From Mariniflexile gromovii (lineage in GTDB: Bacteria > Bacteroidota > Bacteroidia > Flavobacteriales > Flavobacteriaceae), in the NCBI RefSeq assembly GCF_017814435.1, contig NZ_JAGJCB010000026.1:1-48265 (forward strand): a stretch of DNA of 48,265 nt, given 5' to 3'. Made by a program: the position numbers and the translations under genes. This document shows, one piece after another, positions 15,847 through 24,550 of this stretch. Position 1 is the stretch's first letter; the number at the start of each line of letters is the position of its first letter. Below the pieces are notes generated by a model. It was not told the origin of the DNA. It saw nothing but the letters and a program-made list of their open reading frames with translations, and did no database searches.

Positions 15847-18330
15847 TTATGAAATTACTTTTTTATAATTTCTAATTAAAGAGTAGGGGGAATTAAGCAT
15901 ACCAATTCCTTCAAACCTGTTATCATTAAAAACATAATTTTTCCAAATCTCATCAAATATTCCTTTAAGTTTATTATTATAAGTCAATAATTTACTTTGG
16001 TCTATTTCTTTTACAATATTATTAAAAGCTAAATTTAATGATAGAAAAATAAAACCATCACAGTTTGGGCTTTTAATTGAATTTGAATAGCCCTCCATAT
16101 AAAAGTTCACTTCATTATTACTTTTTAAAAACAATTTTAATTCTTTTACAGATACATTTTTATAAATATTATTTGTCTTTTTTAAAGCTATTGGTAAATC
16201 ATCCTTATAAAAACCAAATGTTAGCAATAATGACAAATAACTATTTATATACAAACCTACTAATTGATTATTTTCAATATATTTAATTTGAATAATTGCC
16301 CATTTTTTTAATGTTTCAAATGGGACTATTTTAGAAAAAACGTCTCTTTTTATTGAAATAATTTCATCTACTATTATATATCCAATAAATCCACGTAATT
16401 CATTAACTTTTATTCCTTTTGATAAGACTAAAGCTGTTGAGTTAAGATAATTTCCCCAATTTGAAGGTAGAATAGCTAACTTACCATAATTTCTATCATT
16501 ATCAATTATATCTGTAAGTTCAATTTTAAGCTCCTTAATCTGTTGAATAAATGAATTGTAATCGTTACCAATGGTAGGTATATAAAAAAAGTCAATTAAT
16601 TTATCTAATTTTAGATTATATGGATAATTAGGTTCAATGGTTCTAATGTCTCCATTTAATTCTTTAACAGAAATTTTTACATTGCAGCCTGGAATATAAT
16701 ATTTAACTAAAGTAAACAGACGGTTATCTACAAATCTATGTTTTCCAATTATACCATTTTCGTCATTTGGGGGTAAAGCCAACTTTACTTTTATTGTAGT
16801 GCCTCTGTCTAATATTCTTTTTCTTTCCTCTTCATTTGAGTCTCTTAAAACTGGACTTGAAAACAAACCATCATAAAAATCCAAGGTTTTCATTTTTTCT
16901 ATTCCTTCTCCAAATTTCCAAGAAGTTACGGTTATCTTTTGACCCAACATAAAAATTGAAAAAAAACCAACTCCAAATTTACCAATAGATTGAAATCCTT
17001 TAGTTTTTATTCCTTCAAATTCAAATCCAAAGCGATTACTTCTCCAATACGACCCTCCAAAATCTAATATTTCATTACACAATAATGTTTGGCTCATACC
17101 TATCCCATTGTCGGTAACTATCAAGCAAATATGATTATCCTCCTCTTCTAATGAGACCTTTATTTCACCTAAATTTTCATTATTTTGACCTGTAAAAATT
17201 CTATGAATATTAATGGCATCAATACTATTTTGAATTAACTCTCGTAGTGCAAAACTTATTTGTCCATACAATTTAACACCTCCTAATTCAGATGCTATGT
17301 GTACTGGATTACTAACCTTGACCTGTGTATCAAAAGCTACCCAACCTTTGGTTCTAACATATTTCTCCCCTATTAATAGAGTATCATTTATTGATTTAAC
17401 ACCACGAGCACTAAATGGAGTTTTCCCATTCAATTCAAAATACTCATTCGCCTTTTTTAATTCATCATCTAATACCTTAAACGCATTATAACAATACCAC
17501 CATGCTTTTTGTTGATTCTGGCTAAAAGGAGAATTAGTGTTGTATATTAAAGTATTATCTTCTGAAAGTATTGGAAAGCCTAATTTTTTTTGAAAAATCC
17601 AATGATTTCTTGACACTTCCCCTAATTCACTAATTAGTTTTAAGGTTTTAGGAGTTCTTAAGTTATCTAAGTGAGCTGCATCAGAAGTTCTTAAGATAAA
17701 TGCTAGTTTACTACAATCTATTTTCCAGTCTACTGAATAATTTGGAGAAATATATATATAATCTAATTCTCTTTCTATATAATTAATATGACAAGTATGA
17801 CTTTTAGCTATTTTCCCTATAATTAATGATAATTCTTCCCTTAAAATAGTATCATTTACTAAATACTCTCCATGTTTTAATTTTTCTGTAGCTACTCTGA
17901 GTGCATAATCTCCATGACGAATCCTAATTGTATAAAATAGTGCTTCATTTCTGTTTTCCTCATTATCACCATATTCTGTCAAGTAATCTTGATAGATTCT
18001 ATCATTTTCAATTTCTTCTTTATTATTCAAAATTGAAAAACACATTCCAGAGTCATGAATTAGAAAAACTGCATGCAATACAAAACCTTCTAAAGGATTT
18101 AAATAAAATTTCCTGTCACCAATTATAATATTTGCATAATTCCATAGCATTCGAGAATGATCTAAAGAATGATCAGTTAGCTGCGGAAAATTATTTCTAA
18201 TATCATCAAGATACCCCTTGATGATTTCTTCCATTGATAGGATAGTTTTCTTTAAAAATTTAATCTTATTAGATTCTTTCCAAAAAACTGAATCAAAAGA
18301 GTCATTATATAGTTTACAAGAAATTTTCAT
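15847..18330 (-). CDS. HD-domain protein fused to an Hsp90-type (GHKL) ATPase
   Basis: 827 residues from ATG 18330 (a TTG one codon earlier was not used). Residues ~40-230 carry an HD phosphohydrolase-like domain: 'DHSLDHSRM', 'HDSGM', 'HGDYALR', 'HTCHINY', 'RTSDAAHLDN'. Residues ~345-520 carry an Hsp90/GHKL nucleotide-binding fold: 'LRELIQNSIDAI' (N-box), 'VTDNGIGMS' (G1), 'SIGKFGVGFFSIFMLG' (G2), 'GTTIKVKLALP'. The last ~300 residues contain a middle-domain-like part and an unassigned C-terminus. Such fusions occur as predicted defence or stress ATPases in bacteria; I know of no defined function for this one. It lies on its own between the small 62-aa gene and the DUF262 pair. Confidence 0.82.
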   Translation of the reverse strand: MKISCKLYNDSFDSVFWKESNKIKFLKKTILSMEEIIKGYLDDIRNNFPQLTDHSLDHSRMLWNYANIIIGDRKFYLNPLEGFVLHAVFLIHDSGMCFSILNNKEEIENDRIYQDYLTEYGDNEENRNEALFYTIRIRHGDYALRVATEKLKHGEYLVNDTILREELSLIIGKIAKSHTCHINYIERELDYIYISPNYSVDWKIDCSKLAFILRTSDAAHLDNLRTPKTLKLISELGEVSRNHWIFQKKLGFPILSEDNTLIYNTNSPFSQNQQKAWWYCYNAFKVLDDELKKANEYFELNGKTPFSARGVKSINDTLLIGEKYVRTKGWVAFDTQVKVSNPVHIASELGGVKLYGQISFALRELIQNSIDAINIHRIFTGQNNENLGEIKVSLEEEDNHICLIVTDNGIGMSQTLLCNEILDFGGSYWRSNRFGFEFEGIKTKGFQSIGKFGVGFFSIFMLGQKITVTSWKFGEGIEKMKTLDFYDGLFSSPVLRDSNEEERKRILDRGTTIKVKLALPPNDENGIIGKHRFVDNRLFTLVKYYIPGCNVKISVKELNGDIRTIEPNYPYNLKLDKLIDFFYIPTIGNDYNSFIQQIKELKIELTDIIDNDRNYGKLAILPSNWGNYLNSTALVLSKGIKVNELRGFIGYIIVDEIISIKRDVFSKIVPFETLKKWAIIQIKYIENNQLVGLYINSYLSLLLTFGFYKDDLPIALKKTNNIYKNVSVKELKLFLKSNNEVNFYMEGYSNSIKSPNCDGFIFLSLNLAFNNIVKEIDQSKLLTYNNKLKGIFDEIWKNYVFNDNRFEGIGMLNSPYSLIRNYKKVIS

Positions 18331-18434
18331 CAATAATTATTTAAAATTAAAAATACAACAAATACTTACAAAGGTATACTATTATAAAAAACTACCATAA
18401 CGTATAAAAAAACAGTAATATCAGCAATCAAATA

Positions 18435-18623
18435 TTAATTATTAAAGAAATTATTTGCTTTTGTATCTGCAATAGAAATTTCCACACCTGACACTAAATT
18501 AAAACTTAAAAAATCTGATTCTATACCGTCACTAAAAATAACACCTTTAGCAGGCATAATTGAAACAATTTTTAATGTTTTAACTTTAGTAATTATCCCA
18601 AACCATAAACTTATTTGAGACAT
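18435..18623 (-). CDS. Small hypothetical protein (62 aa)
   Basis: Starts with ATG at 18623. The sequence looks beta-rich with the segment 'IMPAKGVIFSDGIESDFLSFN' that is loosely like a small SH3/OB barrel. It is on the same strand as its neighbours, about 100 bp upstream of the HD-Hsp90 gene and 190 bp downstream of the RadC-like gene. I do not recognise a family, and it could be spurious. The flanking gaps (18331-18434, 18624-18814) show nothing else. Confidence 0.35.
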   Translation of the reverse strand: MSQISLWFGIITKVKTLKIVSIMPAKGVIFSDGIESDFLSFNLVSGVEISIADTKANNFFNN

Positions 18624-18814
18624 TTTACTTAAAAACGGTTTCCATATTACAAAAACAAGTTTATCATCATCCCATTAAGTCTTTACCAGACCACACTACA
18701 ATCATACAAACCGATATAAAACAATGAATTACAAATTAAACTATCACTCAAACACCTTATTTAACACTTATTTAAGTATATAGCCCAATAGTTCCTTTAG
18801 ATAAAATAATAATA

Positions 18815-19258
18815 CTATTCCCCTTCATCATTAAAACTATAATATCCATCTTTTGAAATTATAAGGTTATCCAAAACATTTATATCCAAATATTCTGCTG
18901 CCCTTTTAATTTTAAAATATAAATTCTTATCGGCTTCACTAGGCTTTAAATTACCGCTAGGATGGTTATGAGCTAGAATTACACAACTTGAAGCAGATTT
19001 AAGTACAACTGCAAAAAGAAGCTTTATATCAACCACAGTACCATGTATTCCTCCTTTAGATAGAGCATATACACCTAATACTTCATTTGCTCGGTTAAGT
19101 AACAAAACCTTAAATTCTTCATATAATTCTATAGAATCCATATTCCAGTTATTCAATAATACCTTATATGCAGATGAACTGTCCTTTATACTGATGCGTT
19201 CTTGTTTTATAACAATAGGGCTGTATTTAAGCTCTATTTCTGAAATAATATTTTTCAT
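18815..19258 (-). CDS. RadC-like JAB/MPN domain protein
   Basis: 147 residues. It carries the JAMM metalloprotease-like motif 'HNHPSGNLKPSEAD' (about 106-119) preceded by the conserved 'E..kvlllNRANEVLG'. The N-terminal helix-hairpin-helix of full-length RadC is missing, as in the short RadC/JAB proteins common on Bacteroidota plasmids, conjugative elements and phages. Role uncertain; often carried with replication or anti-restriction genes. It ends the replication-module side of the element before the cargo genes. Confidence 0.82.
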   Translation of the reverse strand: MKNIISEIELKYSPIVIKQERISIKDSSSAYKVLLNNWNMDSIELYEEFKVLLLNRANEVLGVYALSKGGIHGTVVDIKLLFAVVLKSASSCVILAHNHPSGNLKPSEADKNLYFKIKRAAEYLDINVLDNLIISKDGYYSFNDEGE

Positions 19259-19427
19259 GTTTTGGTCAGATTTTAGGACTTATATTTCCTGTAGATAAAA
19301 AAAGGACAGCTGTAAGCCACCCTTTTAGATTCAATTTAATATGTTAATGGAAGGGTAGGAAGGTTATTTTCTTATACTTTTTATTTTTAAAATATGTTTG
19401 TAAAAACTACTTACCTACCCACCCTTT

Positions 19428-20540
19428 TTAAAGTTTTAACTTCACAACCTTATAGCCTCTCTTGACCTTGTCAAATCCCATTGCATGTAATTCCTTTCCA
19501 ATTGTATTGTTATTTAAATTATACCGTTTATTGTTGGAATTATCATTTATGTAATCAATAATGTCCGTTGCGGTTAAAGTTTCTGAAGTTTCATTTGCTT
19601 TAGGAGCTCTAAAAAATTTCTCTAGAAGTTCTCTTTCTTGACATTTGTCAACAAATACTTGATTGTTTGCCTCAATTCTCTGGGTATCCTGCTGGTCAAA
19701 ATAATACTTAAAATTATTATTAAACATTACTAAGGCTTGTGCAAACAATAAGTCAATATCTACATTTGTCTGATAATTAATTTTCAATGCTTTAAAAACC
19801 AGAAATCTCCTATTTCCAGTTGTATCAGTTAATATATTGACGTTGTTTGTTGACCCAATAAATGATGCCCTTCTAATAAAGTTCTCGTGGAAATACCCAT
19901 AAGCTTTTCTTAATTCATAATTAGGTTTAGTAATCATTTCTTTAAAAGCTTCCACATCCTTTTTATTAAAAGTTGACAGCTCATCCATATGAACAATCAA
20001 ATTCTTTGATAGTTGCATCAAATCATCCTTAGAATTTGGATTTATTATTCCAGAAAAATAGTATTCCTGCAATCTCTGAGGTATTAATTTTACAAACCAA
20101 CTACTCTTTCCAATACCTTGTTGACCACTTAGTATTAAGACCGTATGATTTACTTTTGTATTGTCAATCGCACAAGCTACCATTGCAACAAACCATTTCT
20201 TAAATGCCCATCTAAAATCTACGTCATTATGGGTTTGTATAGTATTGCAAAAGTTACCAATATGATCGACTTGTCCATCCCATTTTGGCAACGAGTTGAA
20301 ATAATCTTCAAACGGATTATACTTATTAACAAAATCTGATTTCAATAAATCTGCTATATTTTTCTTTGCTATTTTTATATCACTATGATGCAATTCCCTG
20401 TGTAGAGAATTTAAGTCGTATTCCTCAAGTTCTCTAAACCTTGTAACACCTTTTAGTTTAAACTCTGTTTTATTAGTTACTACATTATACTTAAAACTAT
20501 ATTTTTTGTTTAAATATTCTTCTGTTCTTTTTAGACTCAT
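19428..20540 (-). CDS. VapE-family helicase (virulence-associated E)
   Basis: 370 residues. SF3-like ATPase: Walker A 'LSGQQGIGKSSW' at about 135, Walker B 'NLIVHMDEL' at about 180, sensor 'FIGSTNNVNIL' and 'TGNRRFLVF' at about 225-245. VapE proteins are replicative helicases of phages, satellites and integrative islands, usually with a primase or polymerase domain in front; here only ~60 residues precede the helicase, so a primase must come from elsewhere or is not used. ATG at 20540. A consensus promoter lies 350 nt upstream. It is the probable replication initiator of the element. Confidence 0.85.
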   Translation of the reverse strand: MSLKRTEEYLNKKYSFKYNVVTNKTEFKLKGVTRFRELEEYDLNSLHRELHHSDIKIAKKNIADLLKSDFVNKYNPFEDYFNSLPKWDGQVDHIGNFCNTIQTHNDVDFRWAFKKWFVAMVACAIDNTKVNHTVLILSGQQGIGKSSWFVKLIPQRLQEYYFSGIINPNSKDDLMQLSKNLIVHMDELSTFNKKDVEAFKEMITKPNYELRKAYGYFHENFIRRASFIGSTNNVNILTDTTGNRRFLVFKALKINYQTNVDIDLLFAQALVMFNNNFKYYFDQQDTQRIEANNQVFVDKCQERELLEKFFRAPKANETSETLTATDIIDYINDNSNNKRYNLNNNTIGKELHAMGFDKVKRGYKVVKLKL

Positions 20541-20966
20541 TTTTTTAGTCTTATTAAATTAGGAATCTAATTCTATGATTTCTGCGTCATTTGCCAGATT
20601 CCATAAGCATACTGTATCCTAAAGATTTTGGATATTCAGCTCTACTACCTTTAACATCGTTACTGATAGTAGAATTTGACTATTTTGAGATTTCATTATT
20701 TCATATTTACATTTTTTGGTTAATAATTAATAAACTACAAGCACAACTGCTCGGAATAGTTACAATTAATATGTAAATATGATTTTAAATAAGAAGTACA
20801 AAAGCTATTTAAAAAACCTTGAGAGGGTTCACTTTTGAAATTACATTGCTATATTTTAACAATATCCCAGTTTATTCCAACTGCTTTGTGCAAAGATAAT
20901 AGCATTTTAAAATAAAATCCAAAAAAAATTAAAATTATTTTAATGCATAATTATATAGCCTTTTTA
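20541..20966. other. Long leader region upstream of vapE
   Basis: 426 bp with no convincing gene. On the minus strand only short stretches are open, for example a 30-residue segment '..STISNDVKGSRAEYPKSL..' lacking a start (about 20585-20680), which could be the remnant of a small protein. It contains a minus-strand promoter at 20891-20923, so vapE may have a leader of about 340 nt. Confidence 0.4.
20891..20923 (-). promoter_or_regulatory. Consensus promoter reading toward vapE
   Basis: On the minus strand: TTTG (20923-20920), 21-nt spacer, TATCTTTG (20898-20891). It fits the Bacteroidota consensus. Transcription would start near 20884. Confidence 0.55.
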
Positions 20967-21221
20967 TCAATCAAGTACTATAATCTCAAAATGGAAATAG
21001 AAATAGGCACGACCTTTAATAATGTAGACAGTAACCAATTCCAACGTTATTTTAACTTCATCTACTTTAACAATTTGATGCTTCTTTAAGCTCTCAATAT
21101 CATACTTCACAAGGACTTCAAAGGGACAGACCAATAATTTGAGTTTGTTTTTATAAGTAACTACATAGAGTTCCTTTGGAGAAGAATAACGCAATAGTTC
21201 TACTAGTTGTTTTTCATCCAT
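20967..21221 (-). CDS. Hypothetical protein (84 aa)
   Basis: Begins with 'MDEKQLVELLRYSSPKELYVVTY', an amphipathic helix followed by alternating beta strands, and ends with an aromatic strand 'GRAYFYFHFEIIVLD'. Same strand as its neighbours, between DUF3871 and vapE (74 bp after the first). Family unknown. Clean start and plausible composition support a real gene. Confidence 0.6.
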   Translation of the reverse strand: MDEKQLVELLRYSSPKELYVVTYKNKLKLLVCPFEVLVKYDIESLKKHQIVKVDEVKITLELVTVYIIKGRAYFYFHFEIIVLD

Positions 21222-21295
21222 TATTGGGTGTATTTATTATCAAATTGAACGGTATCATACAATTTGTCAAAATAGTACAATACCGCTATATTAAA

Positions 21296-22276
21296 TTATT
21301 GTAGGAACCAGTTTTTGGAGTTGTTTTCTATTGAAATACCCAGTTCTTTTACTATCTCATATGAGTTTACATTTCTATCTAAAAGATTATCTATGTATGA
21401 TGATTTATTAGCTCCTGTAAAGAGATTGTAAAGCTTCCATAGGTTTATTGAGCCATCTATATCCCTTTTAAAATACCTATCATTGTAGTAATCTTTCACT
21501 ACTGTATTTATCTGGCTATCATTGAGGGTAAATGGAAATACTCCCTGTTTTTCATGTTTATCCAAATGTTGGTACATCCTTGCCTTACCAATAAAATGTG
21601 CAAACTGTTTTTCAGATAGTTTGTAATTGCTCATACGTTCCATATTCTCTAGATGGATTTCCTCATTATAGTTAAGAAATAATTGGTCTGTGTGCTGTTC
21701 CAGTTCATTTATTGAACCTATCCTAATATCATCAGCAACACCATCGGTTGAAACACATAAATTTGTGCAGACTTTATTTTTGAACCCTATAAATACCTTG
21801 AATTTCTCTAGGCTCTTTTTGGAATACAGGTTTTCCTGTGATAATGATCTAACCCCACCTATACTCAATGATAGTTCATTACCATTGATTGTTTTTTTCA
21901 TCTGTAGGATGTGTATTAAAAATGCACAGCGTTCATAATAGATTGTCTTTTCATGTTCCTGTAACTCCTTAGCTGGTTTGCCAATAGCTGAAGGTATCCT
22001 GCCTTTAATCACATGACTGACCCTAATCTCTGGTTCTTTGATGATGTAATCGGGATATCTAGCCTGTACTTGTCTGTAGAGTGTATCTACAAATTGGTAA
22101 TGGCTTATAGTGGACTCATTGTCCTTTGAAAACACAGGAATGATACAGTCGTTTTTAAGGTGTTCCAATGATACTGCCTTTGTGTTCGCCTCAATGAAAC
22201 TACTTGAAGGTTTATCAATTATTTGATGATTTAAATGAATCATCTGATTAGGATTAGGATTGGCTATGAGTTCCAT
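21296..22276 (-). CDS. DUF3871-family protein
   Basis: 326 residues from ATG 22276. An in-frame ATG at 22342 would deepen the overlap with the upstream ATPase gene to 89 bp, against 23 bp here. It resembles the DUF3871 family of Bacteroidota mobile elements: 'EPEIRVSHVIKGRIPSAIGKPAKEL', 'SIGGVRSLSQENLYSKKS', 'FKVFIGFKNKVCTNLCVSTDG' and a C-terminal 'LWKLYNLFTGANKSSYID'. The layout resembles DUF932-like phage/plasmid proteins found in recombination modules. Biochemical role unknown. The overlap with the Sak4-like gene suggests coupled translation. Confidence 0.75.
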   Translation of the reverse strand: MELIANPNPNQMIHLNHQIIDKPSSSFIEANTKAVSLEHLKNDCIIPVFSKDNESTISHYQFVDTLYRQVQARYPDYIIKEPEIRVSHVIKGRIPSAIGKPAKELQEHEKTIYYERCAFLIHILQMKKTINGNELSLSIGGVRSLSQENLYSKKSLEKFKVFIGFKNKVCTNLCVSTDGVADDIRIGSINELEQHTDQLFLNYNEEIHLENMERMSNYKLSEKQFAHFIGKARMYQHLDKHEKQGVFPFTLNDSQINTVVKDYYNDRYFKRDIDGSINLWKLYNLFTGANKSSYIDNLLDRNVNSYEIVKELGISIENNSKNWFLQ

Positions 22277-23150
22277 TTTGTTGGGTTTTAGAGGGGTTAA
22301 CGATTTCTTTTTTGTCAATAATTTGATTTGATACGTTGTCAAGTACAGTTTTACGCTCTAGTATCAAGGGATGTATCTGCTGTTGTAAACTGCTGTATTT
22401 GTTATACAAATGTTTGAGTCCTTCTAGAGTTTCACATACTGAAATCTCTTTCTTGGCTTCATCTATGGACACACCAACATTACACCATTCCATTAATTTT
22501 TTACCTGTAGCCCTATTGATAACAAATTCAGGTTTGTCCATAAAAAGACCTGTCCTATCCTTGGATGCACAGGCTAGGTGCCTGTCATTAACTAGTTCAA
22601 AGTTTACTGTGAGCTCGTATTCCCATCCCTCACGGGTTACCTCCTTGGTTCCATGTTTAGTGACTTTGGTTTTTCCATTAGAGCTTATATCTAAGGAATA
22701 ATCAATTTTTCTTCTCACTGTTGTAATAATATGTGCTTTTGATTCCAGTATTGCATCTAAAAAAGCCTGGTGTCTTGGTGTAACTTTAGCCCACATTTGG
22801 AATGTTCCACCCAACTGTTCATGTATTTGTAGACAACCACCTTTACCTGACCACTCATGGGTAATGCTGTCAATTATAATGACCTCCATTGAGGCATTTT
22901 CACAGGTTTTAATGGCCTCTATATATCTTTCAGGACTGTATGGTTCATTCAATATCAAAACGTTGAATTCCCCTAGATGTGAGTATAGTGATGCCGAGTT
23001 GTTTTCTGTATCAATAATGGCAATTTTTGACCAGTCATTAGTTATCCCATGAGCCAATAATAAAGCTGAATAAGTTTTGCCAAATCCAGAGGCTCCTGAA
23101 AGCCCAAGTCTTAATTTTACTTGGTGCCTTTGTGCTTGTTGTAGTTTCAT
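22254..23150 (-). CDS. RecA-like ATPase, Sak4-type phage recombinase
   Basis: 298 residues. RecA-fold core: Walker A 'LSGASGFGKTYSALLLAHG' at about 17-30, 'IAIIDTENNSASLY', Walker B 'MEVIIIDSITHEWSG' at about 90, 'VTPRHQAFLDAIL', 'HIITTVRRKIDY'. This is the arrangement of the short Sak4/AAA_24 phage ATPases that promote single-strand annealing or load recombinases. The last ~90 residues are helical and variable. With the upstream 114-aa gene and DUF3871 it forms a recombination unit. It starts about 110 bp downstream of the 114-aa gene's stop. Confidence 0.8.
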   Translation of the reverse strand: MKLQQAQRHQVKLRLGLSGASGFGKTYSALLLAHGITNDWSKIAIIDTENNSASLYSHLGEFNVLILNEPYSPERYIEAIKTCENASMEVIIIDSITHEWSGKGGCLQIHEQLGGTFQMWAKVTPRHQAFLDAILESKAHIITTVRRKIDYSLDISSNGKTKVTKHGTKEVTREGWEYELTVNFELVNDRHLACASKDRTGLFMDKPEFVINRATGKKLMEWCNVGVSIDEAKKEISVCETLEGLKHLYNKYSSLQQQIHPLILERKTVLDNVSNQIIDKKEIVNPSKTQQNGTHSQS

Positions 23151-23261
23151 AATTCTTCTGTTTATATTTTATAATTAAAATTGTTATACTCTGTAATGAG
23201 TACATAAAAAAAAGAGCCTCATTTCTGAAGCTCTCTTTAATAATTTCTGTAATAGATTTAG

Positions 23262-23606
23262 TTATGCAACCATTTCTTTTTCAACCACGTTTTGTTTTAC
23301 AATGGTTTCATCCTCACCAACGTATTCAAATCGATGTGTGAGCGTAATAATCTCACCATTTTCAGGAATAGCATACTCATAGGGTTCTGTTTCAACCCTT
23401 TTTATACTACCTGGTAGCTGCGTTCCTTTTAGCATCTCGCATGTTTCCTTATCAAATGTACAAGACACTGTAGCTTTTCTAGCCGTTAGATAAGTTCTAC
23501 CTGTTTCTTTACTTTTTACAGCTTCCAGTCCACCTTGAACTTGAAGTGCATAAAACTCTTTCCCATCTTCTGTTTGATAGGCTCTGTAATCTACTATTGT
23601 AACCAT
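23262..23606 (-). CDS. Hypothetical protein (114 aa), possible recombination-module partner
   Basis: Soluble, beta-rich and acidic at the C-terminus ('EYVGEDETIVKQNVVEKE'). Sequence includes 'DYRAYQTEDGKEFYALQVQGGLEAVKS' and a 'TARKATVSCTFD' strand. An OB-fold-like, ssDNA-binding role is conceivable given its place just upstream of a Sak4-type ATPase and the acidic tail, but I see no signature that proves it. Common in similar Bacteroidota elements as far as I recall. Confidence 0.7.
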   Translation of the reverse strand: MVTIVDYRAYQTEDGKEFYALQVQGGLEAVKSKETGRTYLTARKATVSCTFDKETCEMLKGTQLPGSIKRVETEPYEYAIPENGEIITLTHRFEYVGEDETIVKQNVVEKEMVA

Positions 23607-23640
23607 AGTTTTAAATTTTTAGATTAAACAAAATGGAAAT

Positions 23641-23662
23641 GACCCCGGGGGGGACTGTCCCC
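23641..23662. repeat. GC-only palindromic patch
   Basis: Within a very AT-rich gap, 22 bases contain CCCCGGGG (23643-23650), a run of seven G, and GGGGACTGTCCCC (23650-23662, perfect 6-bp arms). It lies between the 275-aa gene and the 114-aa gene, and could be a terminator-like stem or a protein-binding site. Confidence 0.5.
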
Positions 23663-23724
23663 AATTTTAAATAAGAGTAGGGATGGTCTTAGGTTAGGTC
23701 ACGTTCACGAAAAAGATTATAAAA

Positions 23725-24549
23725 CTACTTCCTAATGAGCTCAGTTTTATCTGCAAAAACAATCTTATTTGGTTTAAATAGTAGTACCAAATTTTCTTCT
23801 TTTGATTCCTTAATTTTATTAATTGTCCCTTGTGATTGTAGTGTCCAAATTATATTTGTGCTAAACCACCCTTTATTATTCATAGCAGCTTCAAACTCAT
23901 CAAGACTTAAGACCTTATCCCTATGGTTTTCTTCAGTAAAAGCATAATTGCCAGAAATAATTACTTCTCCATAATTATCAGTTACCAACAATTCTCCAAA
24001 TACTTTTGAAATTGGCTTATTAGTTAAATTAAACAATCCTACATTTATACCAACTGACCCCTCATCAAATAGCAAATAACTAAGCGGATTATAGGCTAGT
24101 TTTACTGCTTCATCTATATTTGAAGCATTATGTTGCATTTGATTTTCTAAACCTATTCTTTTCTTATAATGGTTTTCAGCTACTTCTAATACTGACTCGT
24201 AAGGAAGTGATTCATAATATGCAGAATCAATTACAGAAGATTTATACATTCCGTCCTCATAGTAAAGACGTTTTACCTTGATATTTTCATGATAGCTTTT
24301 TCTATTTAATGCAATATTAAACCGTTCTCTATCAGTTAGTTTTTTAGGGTAATTTTGTTGAAATAATGCGGTTTTGGCTTCATTTAAACTTACCTCTTCA
24401 AAAAAGTATAGAATCATTGTTTTTCCTTTATTAGAAATTACTTTAGTATTAGTTTCTAAAAACTCAAACTTAAAATTTGATTTACTTTGACATTGGAGAA
24501 TTATTGGCACAAATAATAAAACATACCAAATAGTTGATTTATATTTCAT
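23725..24549 (-). CDS. Hypothetical exported protein (275 aa)
   Basis: Taken from ATG 24549; an upstream in-frame ATG would overlap the lipocalin gene heavily. It begins 'MKYKSTIWYVLLFVPIILQCQSK', a hydrophobic signal with a Cys at residue 19 that may be lipid-modified, though the preceding LQ is atypical for a lipobox. The mature part mixes acidic helices and beta strands ('KVFGELLVTDNYGEVIISGNYAF'). Family unknown. It follows the lipocalin-like gene with a 1-nt gap, so the two are cotranscribed. Confidence 0.65.
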   Translation of the reverse strand: MKYKSTIWYVLLFVPIILQCQSKSNFKFEFLETNTKVISNKGKTMILYFFEEVSLNEAKTALFQQNYPKKLTDRERFNIALNRKSYHENIKVKRLYYEDGMYKSSVIDSAYYESLPYESVLEVAENHYKKRIGLENQMQHNASNIDEAVKLAYNPLSYLLFDEGSVGINVGLFNLTNKPISKVFGELLVTDNYGEVIISGNYAFTEENHRDKVLSLDEFEAAMNNKGWFSTNIIWTLQSQGTINKIKESKEENLVLLFKPNKIVFADKTELIRK

Positions 24550-24550
24550 A

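Noticed and set aside
20591-20776. 61-residue plus-strand reading frame in the vapE leader
   Set aside because: Hydrophobic, low-complexity translation of AT-rich DNA, opposite to all neighbours, with no promoter.
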